Assembly (NCBI GenBank): GCA_026874595.1
Contig: JAPPUL010000068.1
Location: 1 to 64,000, forward strand
DNA from: Sipunculus nudus
Taxonomy: Eukaryota > Annelida > Sipuncula > Golfingiida > Sipunculidae
Length of the DNA stretch: 64,000 bases
Direction of reading: 5' to 3'
Part shown: one piece after another, positions 44,060 to 54,197 of the stretch
Layout: every line of letters starts with the position of its first letter
Position numbering within the stretch: position 1 is the stretch's first letter
Position numbers and translations under genes: made by a program
Notes under the pieces: generated by a model
Told to the model about the DNA's origin: nothing
Seen by the model: the letters and a program-made list of their open reading frames with translations, nothing else
The model's database searches: none

Positions 44060-44731
44060 TCAACGCAATTCTTCACTTTGGAGCTTACGTTTATTATATA
44101 CAAAGCGAGAAAGCTCATTTACACTCTTAAGCAATATTTTTCCCCCTCTTATCTCTATCTTTCCCATGTCTGCATAATGTTTTAATATCTTGCTACCTTC
44201 TTCTAGTTTCACTGCACACCATCTTGACACTTGCTCTTGATCTGTTTCTATTTCCACTATATTAACATCTTCAGAACCTGATATCCCTTTTTGTTCTGCC
44301 AACATCAACAAGGTATCTACTATCTTTGCATCTGAATCTGTTAAACTCAATATCTCAAGCCTGCGTTTTGCCTCATATATCCGCTTACTAAATATCTTTA
44401 AGAGCTTTACTGCTATTGCCGGATTTGCCTTTAAAAGACCTTCAAAGTTTTGTCTGTTAAAATTTAATACCTTAACTTCTGTATCAGCCGTTGCTGTTGC
44501 ACTACGTGGCACATCCTCCAATAACGCCATCTCCCCAAATATATCTCCTTCTCCTAATATGTCTAATATCCTCTCTTTGCCCTTTACCACTTTTGTTATC
44601 TTTACTACTCCTGATTGGATTAAATAAAAATCATCTCCAGGCTCATGTTCACAAAATATTATGTGGCCCTTCTCTATTACTTTGCCGAATTTATCATATA
44701 GTATATCCATCGTATATCCATCGCTCACCAA
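44060..44731 (-). CDS. Crp/Fnr-family cyclic-nucleotide-binding regulator A
   Basis: 223 aa. A cNMP-binding domain (about 15-125) has the phosphate-binding cassette GEMALLEDVPRSATATA, with Arg in the position that contacts the cyclic phosphate. A C-terminal winged-helix part (about 145-210) has a weaker HTH (TDQEQVSRWCAVKLEEGSKIL). It likely controls transcription in response to cAMP or a similar ligand. The start is uncertain: TTG at 44731 has no ribosome site, and Met8 (44710) lies in an 11-bp tandem duplication (44701-44722). Confidence 0.85.
   Translation of the reverse strand: MVSDGYTMDILYDKFGKVIEKGHIIFCEHEPGDDFYLIQSGVVKITKVVKGKERILDILGEGDIFGEMALLEDVPRSATATADTEVKVLNFNRQNFEGLLKANPAIAVKLLKIFSKRIYEAKRRLEILSLTDSDAKIVDTLLMLAEQKGISGSEDVNIVEIETDQEQVSRWCAVKLEEGSKILKHYADMGKIEIRGGKILLKSVNELSRFVYNKRKLQSEELR
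44701..44722. repeat. 11-bp tandem duplication over the Crp-like gene start
   Basis: gtatatccatc occurs twice in a row. On the coding strand it places two ATGGATATAC copies, one in frame as the Met8 start, so a recent duplication may have changed the protein's N-terminus. Confidence 0.85.
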
Positions 44732-44796
44732 TTATTTATTATTACATTATTCTATATTCTATAGCTTGGCTCTTTTTTTATAAAAACCATTATTCT

Positions 44797-45765
44797 CTAT
44801 AGTTCATTTATTAGCTTTTTTGCTTTTTGACTTATTTCATCCGTTCCTAAGGATGACACCTTTTCAAGAAAGCTTTTTGCCTTGTCTTTCTCTCCTAACT
44901 CCTTATAGGATAATCCTATATAGTATAGTGCATTCTTTACATAACTACTCTTTTTATTATCTCTTACAAATTCTGTGTATTGGCTTATTACTTTTTTATA
45001 TTCTCCCAGTTCGTAATAACAATATATTTTATTAAACCGAGCCTTTAATCCTATAGAATCTGTCCTATTTACGCCAGGGTCAACTCCTTCTACCTTTTCA
45101 AAATACTCTATTGCATTACTATATTTCTTCGCATCTAGGGCATCAAGACCAAGATCACATAACTCCTCTCGTTTTATATTTTTATTATCTCCTTTGGCTT
45201 CTCCTAGCTTTTGTGTGTCGCCTGACAATGGCTGGCTCCTCAACGCCATATCTATATATTTATGCGCTTCATAAACATTATCTGCTTGGGGATAATGTTC
45301 TATATATTTATGTAGTGCATACTGTGCTCCCTCAAAATTGCCAACCCTCATATAGTGTTCGCCAAGTTTAAATAATGATACTTCGTTTGTATACTCCTCT
45401 CCGGTCCGAGACAACAACTTCTCCGCCTCCTTGCCTATAAGACGTAATTGGGTACTAAATCTTTTTAGCATATTTAAAACGAGAGTTATATTCTTTGATA
45501 CCATTATCTCAAATTCCGAAAGGTTAAGCACTATTACAACAGAATCTAGCTTTACTTCCGCAGTCTCCTCCCTACGAAAACTACCTAACGCTGACTTAAC
45601 TCCAAAAAAATCCCCTTCCTTTAAATTCTCTATATTTAATTCTGTCCCAGTAAGCCCATTGTCTGTTAGCGTTACAAGCCCATGCTTCAATATATACATC
45701 TCCTTCCCTAAGTCTCCCTTAAAATAAATTATTGAACCTTCTTTATAGTTTCTTGTTAACGCCAT
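44797..45765 (-). CDS. Cyclic-nucleotide-binding domain fused to TPR repeats
   Basis: 322 aa. Residues about 5-115 are a cNMP-binding fold (GSIIYFKGDLGKEMYILKHG, LKEGDFFGVKSALG), but the phosphate cassette has no conserved Arg pair (SFRREETAEV), so nucleotide binding is doubtful. The rest is TPR-like (FKLGEHYMRVGNFEGAQYAL, YSNAIEYFEKVEGV, LYYIGLSYKELGEKDKA). There is no HTH, so it is not a transcription factor. Fusions of this kind are reported in spirochaetes. It is 1 bp from the amidohydrolase gene upstream and 65 bp from regulator A. Confidence 0.78.
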   Translation of the reverse strand: MALTRNYKEGSIIYFKGDLGKEMYILKHGLVTLTDNGLTGTELNIENLKEGDFFGVKSALGSFRREETAEVKLDSVVIVLNLSEFEIMVSKNITLVLNMLKRFSTQLRLIGKEAEKLLSRTGEEYTNEVSLFKLGEHYMRVGNFEGAQYALHKYIEHYPQADNVYEAHKYIDMALRSQPLSGDTQKLGEAKGDNKNIKREELCDLGLDALDAKKYSNAIEYFEKVEGVDPGVNRTDSIGLKARFNKIYCYYELGEYKKVISQYTEFVRDNKKSSYVKNALYYIGLSYKELGEKDKAKSFLEKVSSLGTDEISQKAKKLINEL

Positions 45766-47031
45766 TTATCTTTTATGCCCCCTACCTCCTGCACTTATAG
45801 GCAAAAAACCAAATTCTTTCTTAAATCCTAATGTCTTTTGTATCTTATATAGCAACCCCAATGGATCACTTACATCATTTATTATTTTATCCTTCCTTTC
45901 CAACTTGAAAACCTTATAGCTTACATTAAAATATTCAAATACCCAGGATAGCTCTTTATCTCCATATATCGGCTTCCCTTTGTATATTACTAGCGATATA
46001 TCCTCTAAGGAAGCATCCACCAATGTTTTATATGGCTCCTGTCCTTTGTCTTTTATTAACACAAATTCTGCCATCTTACCTTTTTCTATACTACCTAATT
46101 TATCTGATATCTGTAAAGCCTTAGAAGGATTTATTGTAACCATATAAACTAGTTCTTTATAAGAAAGCTCCTCTCCATACATTTGCTTATACGTCTTTTT
46201 TGCAAACTTTAATTCTTCAAGTATATGCGCGGAGCCAGATGCAGGCGAATCAGTTCCAAGAGATACATTAATCCCTGCATTCATTATCTCTTTAATCCTT
46301 GCTGTCCTTTCAAACATATATAAATTCGATACAGGACACCACACCAAATGAGCTTGACATCTTGATATTACCTCTATATCTTTATCTGATAAGGCTATGC
46401 CGTGTATAAGCACAGTGTTTTTTGTTAACGCATCCATTTGTAATAGATAATCTATTCCCTTCATTGACTCCATGTCAAATCCTTCCTCTATGTGCGTTAT
46501 AAACGGTTCGTTATTTCTTACTGCTTTTGTATGTTCTTCTTCAACGCCATCTCCCCATTTTAAATCATAACTTGATACTTCATGCGCAAGAGAGTAATCC
46601 TTTAACACGCGTATAGGCATTCTAGGTATGAATTTATCGTTTATTATATGAGGTATATGGTCAGATACTGTCAGTACTCCAGATAAAAGATTTTTGTAAG
46701 CTCCAAGAAAGTATATATCTATATTTTCATTCTTTCCACGCTCTTTATAAGTTTCTGATGCCTTTAAAGCTATATCCCATGGATGCCAATTAAGATATGG
46801 CCTTCCCGTACCTATCTTTGGTAGGTATGTTCCCAACAAATGATCATGTGCATTTATTAGAGCTGGATACATTATGTAATCATTAAGCTCTATATCTACT
46901 CTTTTGCCACTTGCTCCCCTCTTCCCAACTCCTAATATCATTTCTCCTTCTATATCTACATAACCTGATTTTATTACCTCATGCGGGCTGACTACATATC
47001 CTGTCCGCAATAAAATCTTAGCCATCTTCAT
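45766..47031 (-). CDS. Amidohydrolase-superfamily deaminase (COG0402 type)
   Basis: 421 aa. The TIM-barrel metal ligands are present: HxH at H62/H64 (INAHDHL), a His in ITHIEEG, a His in LIHGIAL and the Asp in GTDSPAS. C-terminal INPSKAL and LGSIEKGKMAEFVLI are typical of TRZ/ATZ-type enzymes that deaminate purine or adenosine derivatives. The substrate cannot be read from sequence; candidates include guanine, S-adenosylhomocysteine or 5'-deoxyadenosine, or aminodeoxyfutalosine given the mqn genes. It is followed at once by the cNMP/TPR gene. Confidence 0.8.
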   Translation of the reverse strand: MKMAKILLRTGYVVSPHEVIKSGYVDIEGEMILGVGKRGASGKRVDIELNDYIMYPALINAHDHLLGTYLPKIGTGRPYLNWHPWDIALKASETYKERGKNENIDIYFLGAYKNLLSGVLTVSDHIPHIINDKFIPRMPIRVLKDYSLAHEVSSYDLKWGDGVEEEHTKAVRNNEPFITHIEEGFDMESMKGIDYLLQMDALTKNTVLIHGIALSDKDIEVISRCQAHLVWCPVSNLYMFERTARIKEIMNAGINVSLGTDSPASGSAHILEELKFAKKTYKQMYGEELSYKELVYMVTINPSKALQISDKLGSIEKGKMAEFVLIKDKGQEPYKTLVDASLEDISLVIYKGKPIYGDKELSWVFEYFNVSYKVFKLERKDKIINDVSDPLGLLYKIQKTLGFKKEFGFLPISAGGRGHKR

Positions 47032-47412
47032 ATACCTCTGTTATATAATGTCCCTTACGAATATCTCTATATATCCATTCTCTTCTAGTAGTACAAGTAG
47101 TAGTACAATTATTTTGCCTTATAATAAACATTTAAACTCATATCTAACTTTTTTAAATCTAACTATTTTTTTTAAAATAATATCGGATATTATTATACTA
47201 TAATTTAAATTATACACCAGTATAAATAAAATTACATTTTAAAATAAAAGATTACTAAATTATAGATACTCAATTAGCATTATACACTATTAAAATAAAC
47301 ATTTATTTTATTAATTTACTTCTACTACTATCTATTCTTTATTACACTTTACGTAATTAAAAAAAGAGTACCAAAGCAAAATTAAAATCATTTAAAGTTA
47401 AACAAATATATC
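47032..47412. other. 381-bp AT-rich divergent intergenic region
   Basis: Very AT-rich spacer between the amidohydrolase and glgC, transcribed outward on both sides. It contains several TATAAT-like boxes (e.g. near 47200) and a small duplication of tagtagtacaa near 47085-47110. No gene, RNA or clear riboswitch is visible. Promoters for both neighbours must lie here. Confidence 0.6.
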
Positions 47413-48618
47413 ATGAAAGTGCTTGCTATAATCTTGGCCGGTGGCAAAGGAAGCCGTCTTTATCCTCTTACTGAGGATAGATGTAAACCTGCTGTTGTTT
47501 TCGGCGGTAAATACAGAATTATTGATTTCACTCTAAGTAATTGTATCAATTCTGGTATTAGAAATATTAACGTTATGGTACAGTATCTTTCTGATTCATT
47601 GCAAAAGCATATACGTAACGCCTGGAGTATATTATCTCCTGCTTTAAATGAATATGTTGATGTTTATCCGCCTCAACAGATTTATGAGGGGAGCTGGTAT
47701 CGAGGAACGGCTGACGCTATATTCCAAAACTTATACACCATCGAACGAATGAATTTGGATTACATACTTATACTTTCTGGCGACCATATTTATGAGATGG
47801 ATTATAGGAATATTATACAGTACCATATTAACAAAAACTCAGATCTAACAATTGCTACCGTCCCTGTTAAATGTGCTGAGGCTAAAGGTTTTGGTATCAT
47901 AAATATTAATGAACAAAATAAAGTTATCGGCTTTGAAGAAAAACCTAAAAACCCTAAACATATCCCAGGTAACAAATTTATGGCACTTGCCTCTATGGGT
48001 ATATACGTCTTCTCTAAAGACGTTTTATTATATAATCTCAAGCTTGACGCACGCTCATCATCATCACATGACTTTGGCAAGGATATAATCCCCAATATGG
48101 TGTCTGATAACAACGTATATTCTTTTGCTCATCAGGACCCCAAAACAGGTAATCCGTTATACTGGAGAGATGTTGGTACAATTAAATCGTTTTATGACGC
48201 TAACATGGACTTTCTAAAACCTATTGCTCCTATATCGTTATATAACGAAGCTTGGAAATATAGGACTTATCAAGAAAACAGTACACCGACAATGGTTGAC
48301 AATAAAAACAATAACATATCTTTCTATAACAACATTATAACAGGCGGCTCTATTATTAAGGGATCTGTTATGAATTCTATCTTGTCTCCGGGCGTCATTG
48401 TTGAAGAAGATGCTTTAGTTGAAGATTCAATCCTTTTTGGACACTGTGTTATAAGTAAGGGTGCTCATATCAAAAAAAGTATCATCGAGAAGAATGTTGT
48501 TATACCCCAAAATACTTATATTGGCTACGATGTTGAGAAAGATAGGCACTTTGCAACCATTGCAGAAGATAATATTCGGGTTATACCAAAAAGCTTTAAG
48601 CCTGAAGATATTATATGA
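47413..48618 (+). CDS. glgC: Glucose-1-phosphate adenylyltransferase
   Basis: 401 aa. The nucleotidyltransferase start (ILAGGKGSRLYPLTEDRCKPAV), YRIIDFTLSNCINSG, WYRGTADAIFQN, LSGDHIYEMDY, GFGIININ, FEEKP and the left-handed beta-helix C-terminus all identify GlgC. It makes ADP-glucose for glycogen. Codon use (mostly ATT/ATC for Ile, GCT/GTT) differs from the ATA-rich neighbours and is like that of folC. glgA is not in the window. Confidence 0.96.
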   Translation: MKVLAIILAGGKGSRLYPLTEDRCKPAVVFGGKYRIIDFTLSNCINSGIRNINVMVQYLSDSLQKHIRNAWSILSPALNEYVDVYPPQQIYEGSWYRGTADAIFQNLYTIERMNLDYILILSGDHIYEMDYRNIIQYHINKNSDLTIATVPVKCAEAKGFGIININEQNKVIGFEEKPKNPKHIPGNKFMALASMGIYVFSKDVLLYNLKLDARSSSSHDFGKDIIPNMVSDNNVYSFAHQDPKTGNPLYWRDVGTIKSFYDANMDFLKPIAPISLYNEAWKYRTYQENSTPTMVDNKNNNISFYNNIITGGSIIKGSVMNSILSPGVIVEEDALVEDSILFGHCVISKGAHIKKSIIEKNVVIPQNTYIGYDVEKDRHFATIAEDNIRVIPKSFKPEDII

Positions 48619-48787
48619 AGCTCATATTATTAAAATAATCTTTTGTTTTTTATTCTGTTTTTATTCCCTTATCCTTTTATTCTCTTCTTCCGAAGAAATC
48701 CCAAAAGGCTTCATAATATATTATGCCTTTTCATATTTTATATATTTAAGACAAAAAATTTAAGACAAAGAATTTGAGACAAGACAT

Positions 48788-49489
48788 ATGCATCTAAGAG
48801 CTTTTATAACAATAATTACAGGAAGTATATTTTTGACAGGAATTAGTTACACACAAAATAATATAAATCCTATTATCTCAAGAGACGGAATAAAGTTTTC
48901 GTATCATAATAACCATGCCTCAAGCGTTTATTTAAAATCAAGTTTTGATAATTGGAAATTAAAATATCCCTTTAAAAAGAATATTAATGCATTAGGCAGT
49001 TGGGATGGATATTGGACTTTGTTTTTAGAAAGCAGGTATGAGCTTTTTCAACTTAAAAAGGGTAGATATAAATACAAAATACTTGTTGATGGCGAGTTTA
49101 TCACTGACACTAGAAATAACAACCTAATTGAGGATAGCTATGGATACGATGTCTCATACTTTGACTTAAAAGAAGATATTATTAATTATAACACAACTAA
49201 AAGTCCTATAAAAGTTAAAGGCCAGAAGAATACTTATAGATTTATTTATAGAAACTATAACGCCAAACATGTTTATTTGGTTGGCAATTTTAACGATTGG
49301 AATAGCTACTCGTTACCTATGATAAGCAAGGGTGATGGCATATTTGAAATAATCCTTACCTTTAGTAAGGGATTTTACTATTATAACATAATTGTTGATG
49401 ACAATTGGTCTATTGACCCCTTCAATGCACATTCTATTAAAAATAAGTTAAATAAAACTTTTTCATACTTTGAAGTTAAAGAAGATTAA
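48788..49489 (+). CDS. Exported protein with two glycogen-binding-like (CBM48/AMPK) domains
   Basis: 233 aa with a signal peptide (residues about 5-21). Two immunoglobulin-like E-set domains follow: domain 1 (about 33-115, VYLKSSFDNWKLKYPF ... GRYKYKILVDGEFITD) and domain 2 (about 145-220, VYLVGNFNDWNSYSLPM ... YYYNIIVDDNWSIDPFN). The second closely follows the VGxFNxW and YxYxxxVDG pattern of CBM48. It lies 169 bp after glgC. Export of a glycogen-type binding module is unexpected because glycogen is cytoplasmic. It might bind an external glucan or act as an envelope protein. Confidence 0.75.
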   Translation: MHLRAFITIITGSIFLTGISYTQNNINPIISRDGIKFSYHNNHASSVYLKSSFDNWKLKYPFKKNINALGSWDGYWTLFLESRYELFQLKKGRYKYKILVDGEFITDTRNNNLIEDSYGYDVSYFDLKEDIINYNTTKSPIKVKGQKNTYRFIYRNYNAKHVYLVGNFNDWNSYSLPMISKGDGIFEIILTFSKGFYYYNIIVDDNWSIDPFNAHSIKNKLNKTFSYFEVKED

Positions 49490-49598
49490 GATTAAAGCTA
49501 ATAAAGCTTTAGAAGAGTTAAATAACTTTAAAGGCATCTTTATCTTTAAAAGTCATCCCCTAACTAACAGCACTCTCTTAATCATTTAAGATAATCTC

Positions 49599-52500
49599 TT
49601 AAGCATTTACTGTGCTATATACTCTTACTGGCAGGTTTACTGTAAAAATTGTTCCTCTTTTATACTCACTTCTAAATGATATTGTACCACCGTGCCCTTC
49701 AACAAATTGCTTTGCAAGATATAGGTTTATACCTACTCCTTCTCCTTTACTCTTTGTTGTAAAGAAGGGCTCAAACACTTTGTTTTGATTTGACTCCTTT
49801 ATTCCTATACCATTGTCTCTTATGCTTATAAATATATCGTGTTCTATTCGCTCCGTTCGTACCTCAAGTTCTCCTGCTATACCTCGTAACTTTATTGCTT
49901 CATTTGCATTCAAAAATAGTATACTGAATATATGTTTAAGCTGCTCCTCATTTCCTTTTATATTTGGCACTGCTCCAAAGTCATTTTTTATATTTGCTAT
50001 ATTACTAAAACCACCCTTCTTATATATTGTCTCAAGCGCATTTTCAAGTAGCCTATTTATATTTATTGCACTCTCTTTCCCATATCCTGCGTAATCTACA
50101 TTCCTAAACATCTTGTTTAATTTACTTAGCCCTCTTATTAAATCACTTCTTACTTTCGTCATATTATTTTCTATGCGATCTATTATCCCCTCATATCCCC
50201 CTTCTACACTCTCACCTACAAGTTCTTCCCTTTGCGTATCATTTACTTTAAGACCGTCTGATAACTTACCTAATACCTTTCTATAGCTTTGAATATCATT
50301 TTCTATATCATCTAAAAACTTCTTCATCTGACCCATATACGGACTTATCTCACTACTTAGCACTCTTAGTACCTGCGGTATGAAATCTGCTCTTTCCTCT
50401 TTAAGCTCATCTTGCTTTACTTTGTCAAGCTTTTGAAATATCTCCTCAAGCTCTCTAAACCCGCGTATCGGCGGATATAACTTATCATGTTTATTTTCTT
50501 TTTGTGTGTAATATATTGCTTTTGAAAAACTCTCTATTGTCCCCTTTATGTCCCCTGTTTCCTTTAAGGATAAACCCAATAACGTATATGCCTTCTCAAA
50601 CTTCTTTGTATCATCTGCCTCAGCACTTAGTATGTATATTTTTAGCTTGTCTATTGCCTCTTTATATTCCTTCTGCTGGTAATGTGCATACCCAAGATTA
50701 TAATAGTCTTCCCAGTTACTACCGTCAAGCTCAAGTGCGTTAGTATAATTTGTTATCGCCTCGTTATACATTTCCTTACAAAAGTATGTCTTTGCCATAT
50801 ATTTATATATTTTATAAGATCTAAAACCACTTGATATTGCCTTTTGTAAATTCGAAAGACTCTCTTCGTAATTCTTAAGAAAATAATGACTCTCTCCAAG
50901 TCCCGCATATACCTTTGCATTCTTAGTCCCAAGTCGCAGCGCCTTTGTGAAGTTTAAGGATGCCTCTTTATACTTCTTTAAGCTTAGTAGCGCTTGTCCA
51001 CAGCGTATCTGCACTTCTATATCTTCTGGTTTATACTGCAAGGCTATTTTATACTTCTTTACCGCATCTTCGTAATCTTCTACCTCAAGAAGTATATTTC
51101 CCCACGATATATACGGAATCGGATCATATACATTAAGCTCACTTGCCTTTTTAAAGCTTTCTAATGCCTCTTCGTTTCGACCCACCTTAGAAAGTACATT
51201 CCCAAGCCTTATATACCCCTCCCCATCCTTCTTATTAAACGATATTGCCTTCTCGTAGGTGTTTATTGCTTGTTCGTAATCTTTACTGCCATAATATGCT
51301 TCTCCAAGCTTTATATAGCTTTTACTATATGACGGATTTAATTGTAATGATTTCTTATAATAGGATATTGCCTCCTCATAATGCTCTTGTCTTTGCAAGA
51401 CCTCGCCCAAATAATAGAATACCTCATAATCCTGCCTGTTTAATTCAAGTACTTTCCTTAAATTACTTTCACTGTCTTCTAGATTATTAAGGCCTAAGTA
51501 GCATAGCGCTATATAAAAATACGCTCGGTGATAACTCCCTTTTACATATATATATTTACTGAACTTGTCTATTGCTCCTTCAAAATTACTTAAATAGTAT
51601 TGCGTTAAGCCCCATTCAAAATATATATCTACGTTCTTTGGCTTTAGGCGATTGGCTTTTGCAAACTTGGTATTTGCCTCCTCATACTGCTCAAGTGATA
51701 AATACGTTATCCCAAGACCCTTTTGTCCTTCAAAATTATCTTTGTCTATCGATAGGCTCATTGTATACTGCTTTTGCGCTTTTGTATACTTCTTCATCTT
51801 ATGATAGACTTTTCCTAGATTATTATATGCTTTTACATTAGCTGGTCTTAGTTCTATGGCCTTTGATAATGCGCTTATTGCTCCTTGGTAGTTTCTTGTC
51901 TCTATATACACTTCCCCTAGACTATTATGAGCCTCTGCTGATATTTCGTTTAGCTCAAGCGATTGCTTTATGTAACTTATTGACTCACGTTGCTTACCTA
52001 ATACTTTAGATACGAGCCCTATCTCTAAATACAATTTGTCATCTTTTGGAAAATATATAAGGGCCCTTTTTAAATACTCAAGGCTTTGTTCGTACTCTCC
52101 CATCTCATTCAAAAGCATTCCAAGCCTTATAAAACCATCTCCAAAATCCTCTTCTAAGCTAAGCCCTCTCTTATAACTCTCAAGTGCCTTATCGTTCTCT
52201 TTTAACTCCTTTTGTGCATCTCCGAGATTAATATATAACTCCCCAAACTCCCTCCCTTCCTTAAGCTCAAGCTCATAATACTCTATCCCTTCTCTATACT
52301 CCTTTAACTTGCACAATACGTTCCCTATATGATAATTTATATCCTTTAACTGCGGGTTTAGTTCTTTGGCCCTTTTTAGATGCGTATAAGACTCTTCATA
52401 CTTTTTTGTGTAATATAATGAAAGTCCTAACCTGTTTTGTAATGTGTTGTCTTCTGGTACAATCTCAAGTGCTTTTTTTATATACTTTGTCGCAGCTTCA

Positions 52501-53939
52501 TACTCTCTTAATTCAAAATTGCATATCCCTATATTTACAAGCACTTCTATCCCTATTTCCTTACTAAGTTTCCTCTCCTCTACTTCCTCATATATTCTAA
52601 GCGCTTTTTCATACTCTCCCTTCCCTACGTATAGATCCCCAAGCCCTGTGAAAAATATCTCATCGCCCGAGCTTAACATCCCCTCCTTTACCATATGCCA
52701 TATACATTGTTCCCAATTATAATAACTCTCTTCATTAGCCTTATTAAGCTTTATTGCTTCTCGGAAGTTTATTATCCCTTCTCGGAAATTTGAAAGGCGG
52801 GCGTGTACCACTCCTAGATTATTATATACCCTAGGCTCTAAAGGCGTTGTTCTTATTGCTGCCCTAAGTAGTTCTTGAGCCTTTTCATGCTTTCCAAGCT
52901 CACTCAAAAGACTTGCAAAGTTACCTGCTATTTTTGCATCCTCTTCATTTAGTTTAAGTGCTTTTATATACTCTTCTTTTGCCTCCGAAAGCCTATTTAA
53001 TCTGTTTAGTGATACCCCTAGATTGTTGTATAGCGCTTCATTGTCAGGATTTATTAATATTCCCTTTTTGTACCTTGTTATTGAGGCTTCGTAACGTTTT
53101 GTTTTATAATATATTATACCTAGATTGTTTAGGGCATTCGCATCTAAGGGACTTAATTCAAGCACTTTTAGATACTTTTCTATTGCACTCTCATAAGCTC
53201 CTTCTCCATATTCAAGCACTCCTAAATTAAAATAACTTTCTACTCCTGCTTCATTAAGGCTTATTGCTTTCTCATAAGCTCTTTTACTCTCTTCGTATTT
53301 ACCCTCTTTTGATAAACTGTTAGCTAAATTGTATACACTATCATAATCAGCATCCTCTAAATCAAGCGATTTAGCAAAATTTATACTTGACTCTACATAA
53401 TTCTTTAGTTTATACTCTGTGCAAGCTAAGTTATAATAACATTTGTAATCTCCTGGATTTGCTTCAAGTCCTAGTTCAAAATATTCTTTTGCTTCTTCTT
53501 GCTTGTCTAATTTATTTAATATTAGTCCGTAATAAAATAATGCCTCGTATTTTGATGGTTTTATATCTAGTGCCTTTAAAAGCTTGTCTTGCGCATCCTC
53601 ATACTGACCAAGTCCATATAACATCTTGCCCCAGCTTAAATAGGCTTCGTAATAGTTTGGATTTGCATCACAGGCTTCTTTGAATTTTTTTAGTGCTTCA
53701 TCGTATCTTTGTAAATTACCAAGCGTCATGCCCCATAAATAATAGCTAAGGTCATCTTCTTTATTCTTTTCTATCTTACTTCTGAACGTTTCTATTAGCG
53801 ATTCAAGATGTCCTATTTTATTTGTATCTAGAAGTTCGTTTATTGGTAAGGTTTTTAAATCTTTATTCTCTTTAAAGATCTCTATGCATGTTAGTTGTAC
53901 GCGGTATTTTGTGTAGTCAAATACTATACTATTTTTCAT
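49599..53939 (-). CDS. Giant TPR protein with C-terminal histidine-kinase-like ATPase domain
   Basis: 1446 aa, cytoplasmic (no signal peptide). Roughly 30 or more TPR units fill residues about 60-1150 (e.g. YEESKRAYEKAISLN, YEQAINTYEKAISFN). Then comes a helical dimerisation-like region and an HATPase_c domain with N box (EQLKHIFSILFLNANEAIK), G1 (RDNGIGI), G2 (GEGVGINLYLAKQF) and the ending GGTISFRSEYKRGTIFTVNLP. Where the H-box (xHExxNPL) is expected the sequence is SSEISPYMGQM (1195-1205), so the phosphoacceptor His is Ser1196. GGAGGGGGG precedes the ATG. It is probably a signalling scaffold. Confidence 0.85.
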   Translation of the reverse strand: MKNSIVFDYTKYRVQLTCIEIFKENKDLKTLPINELLDTNKIGHLESLIETFRSKIEKNKEDDLSYYLWGMTLGNLQRYDEALKKFKEACDANPNYYEAYLSWGKMLYGLGQYEDAQDKLLKALDIKPSKYEALFYYGLILNKLDKQEEAKEYFELGLEANPGDYKCYYNLACTEYKLKNYVESSINFAKSLDLEDADYDSVYNLANSLSKEGKYEESKRAYEKAISLNEAGVESYFNLGVLEYGEGAYESAIEKYLKVLELSPLDANALNNLGIIYYKTKRYEASITRYKKGILINPDNEALYNNLGVSLNRLNRLSEAKEEYIKALKLNEEDAKIAGNFASLLSELGKHEKAQELLRAAIRTTPLEPRVYNNLGVVHARLSNFREGIINFREAIKLNKANEESYYNWEQCIWHMVKEGMLSSGDEIFFTGLGDLYVGKGEYEKALRIYEEVEERKLSKEIGIEVLVNIGICNFELREYEAATKYIKKALEIVPEDNTLQNRLGLSLYYTKKYEESYTHLKRAKELNPQLKDINYHIGNVLCKLKEYREGIEYYELELKEGREFGELYINLGDAQKELKENDKALESYKRGLSLEEDFGDGFIRLGMLLNEMGEYEQSLEYLKRALIYFPKDDKLYLEIGLVSKVLGKQRESISYIKQSLELNEISAEAHNSLGEVYIETRNYQGAISALSKAIELRPANVKAYNNLGKVYHKMKKYTKAQKQYTMSLSIDKDNFEGQKGLGITYLSLEQYEEANTKFAKANRLKPKNVDIYFEWGLTQYYLSNFEGAIDKFSKYIYVKGSYHRAYFYIALCYLGLNNLEDSESNLRKVLELNRQDYEVFYYLGEVLQRQEHYEEAISYYKKSLQLNPSYSKSYIKLGEAYYGSKDYEQAINTYEKAISFNKKDGEGYIRLGNVLSKVGRNEEALESFKKASELNVYDPIPYISWGNILLEVEDYEDAVKKYKIALQYKPEDIEVQIRCGQALLSLKKYKEASLNFTKALRLGTKNAKVYAGLGESHYFLKNYEESLSNLQKAISSGFRSYKIYKYMAKTYFCKEMYNEAITNYTNALELDGSNWEDYYNLGYAHYQQKEYKEAIDKLKIYILSAEADDTKKFEKAYTLLGLSLKETGDIKGTIESFSKAIYYTQKENKHDKLYPPIRGFRELEEIFQKLDKVKQDELKEERADFIPQVLRVLSSEISPYMGQMKKFLDDIENDIQSYRKVLGKLSDGLKVNDTQREELVGESVEGGYEGIIDRIENNMTKVRSDLIRGLSKLNKMFRNVDYAGYGKESAININRLLENALETIYKKGGFSNIANIKNDFGAVPNIKGNEEQLKHIFSILFLNANEAIKLRGIAGELEVRTERIEHDIFISIRDNGIGIKESNQNKVFEPFFTTKSKGEGVGINLYLAKQFVEGHGGTISFRSEYKRGTIFTVNLPVRVYSTVNA

Positions 53940-54197
53940 CCCCCCTCCCTAGGATTTATATTCTTTTTCTTTATATTCTTTTTCTTACTTACTTTTATTA
54001 ATTAAATATGAAAATGTTATACTCTACCATCTATCTTAGTCGGTATCTTATTATTTTACCTTACATTTATTTTATACTTGCCATTAATCGATATTCATAT
54101 TTAAGCTACTTGACATATGCTACTATCTTATATTCTACTATCTTGGAAAAGATAGCTATATTTTCGATATTAGAAATATCTATATTTTGGAATTAGT
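53940..54197. other. Divergent 258-bp intergenic region
   Basis: AT-rich region between two divergent genes. It holds a duplicated ttatattctttttct (53955-53985) and a short open frame (54008-54196) without coding support. No RNA gene is seen. Confidence 0.5.

Noticed and set aside
54008-54196. 62-codon plus-strand open frame in the divergent region before the SH3b/VanY-like gene
   Set aside because: Low-complexity I/Y/L composition, no ribosome site, different frame from the gene that follows; it looks like AT-rich chance sequence.
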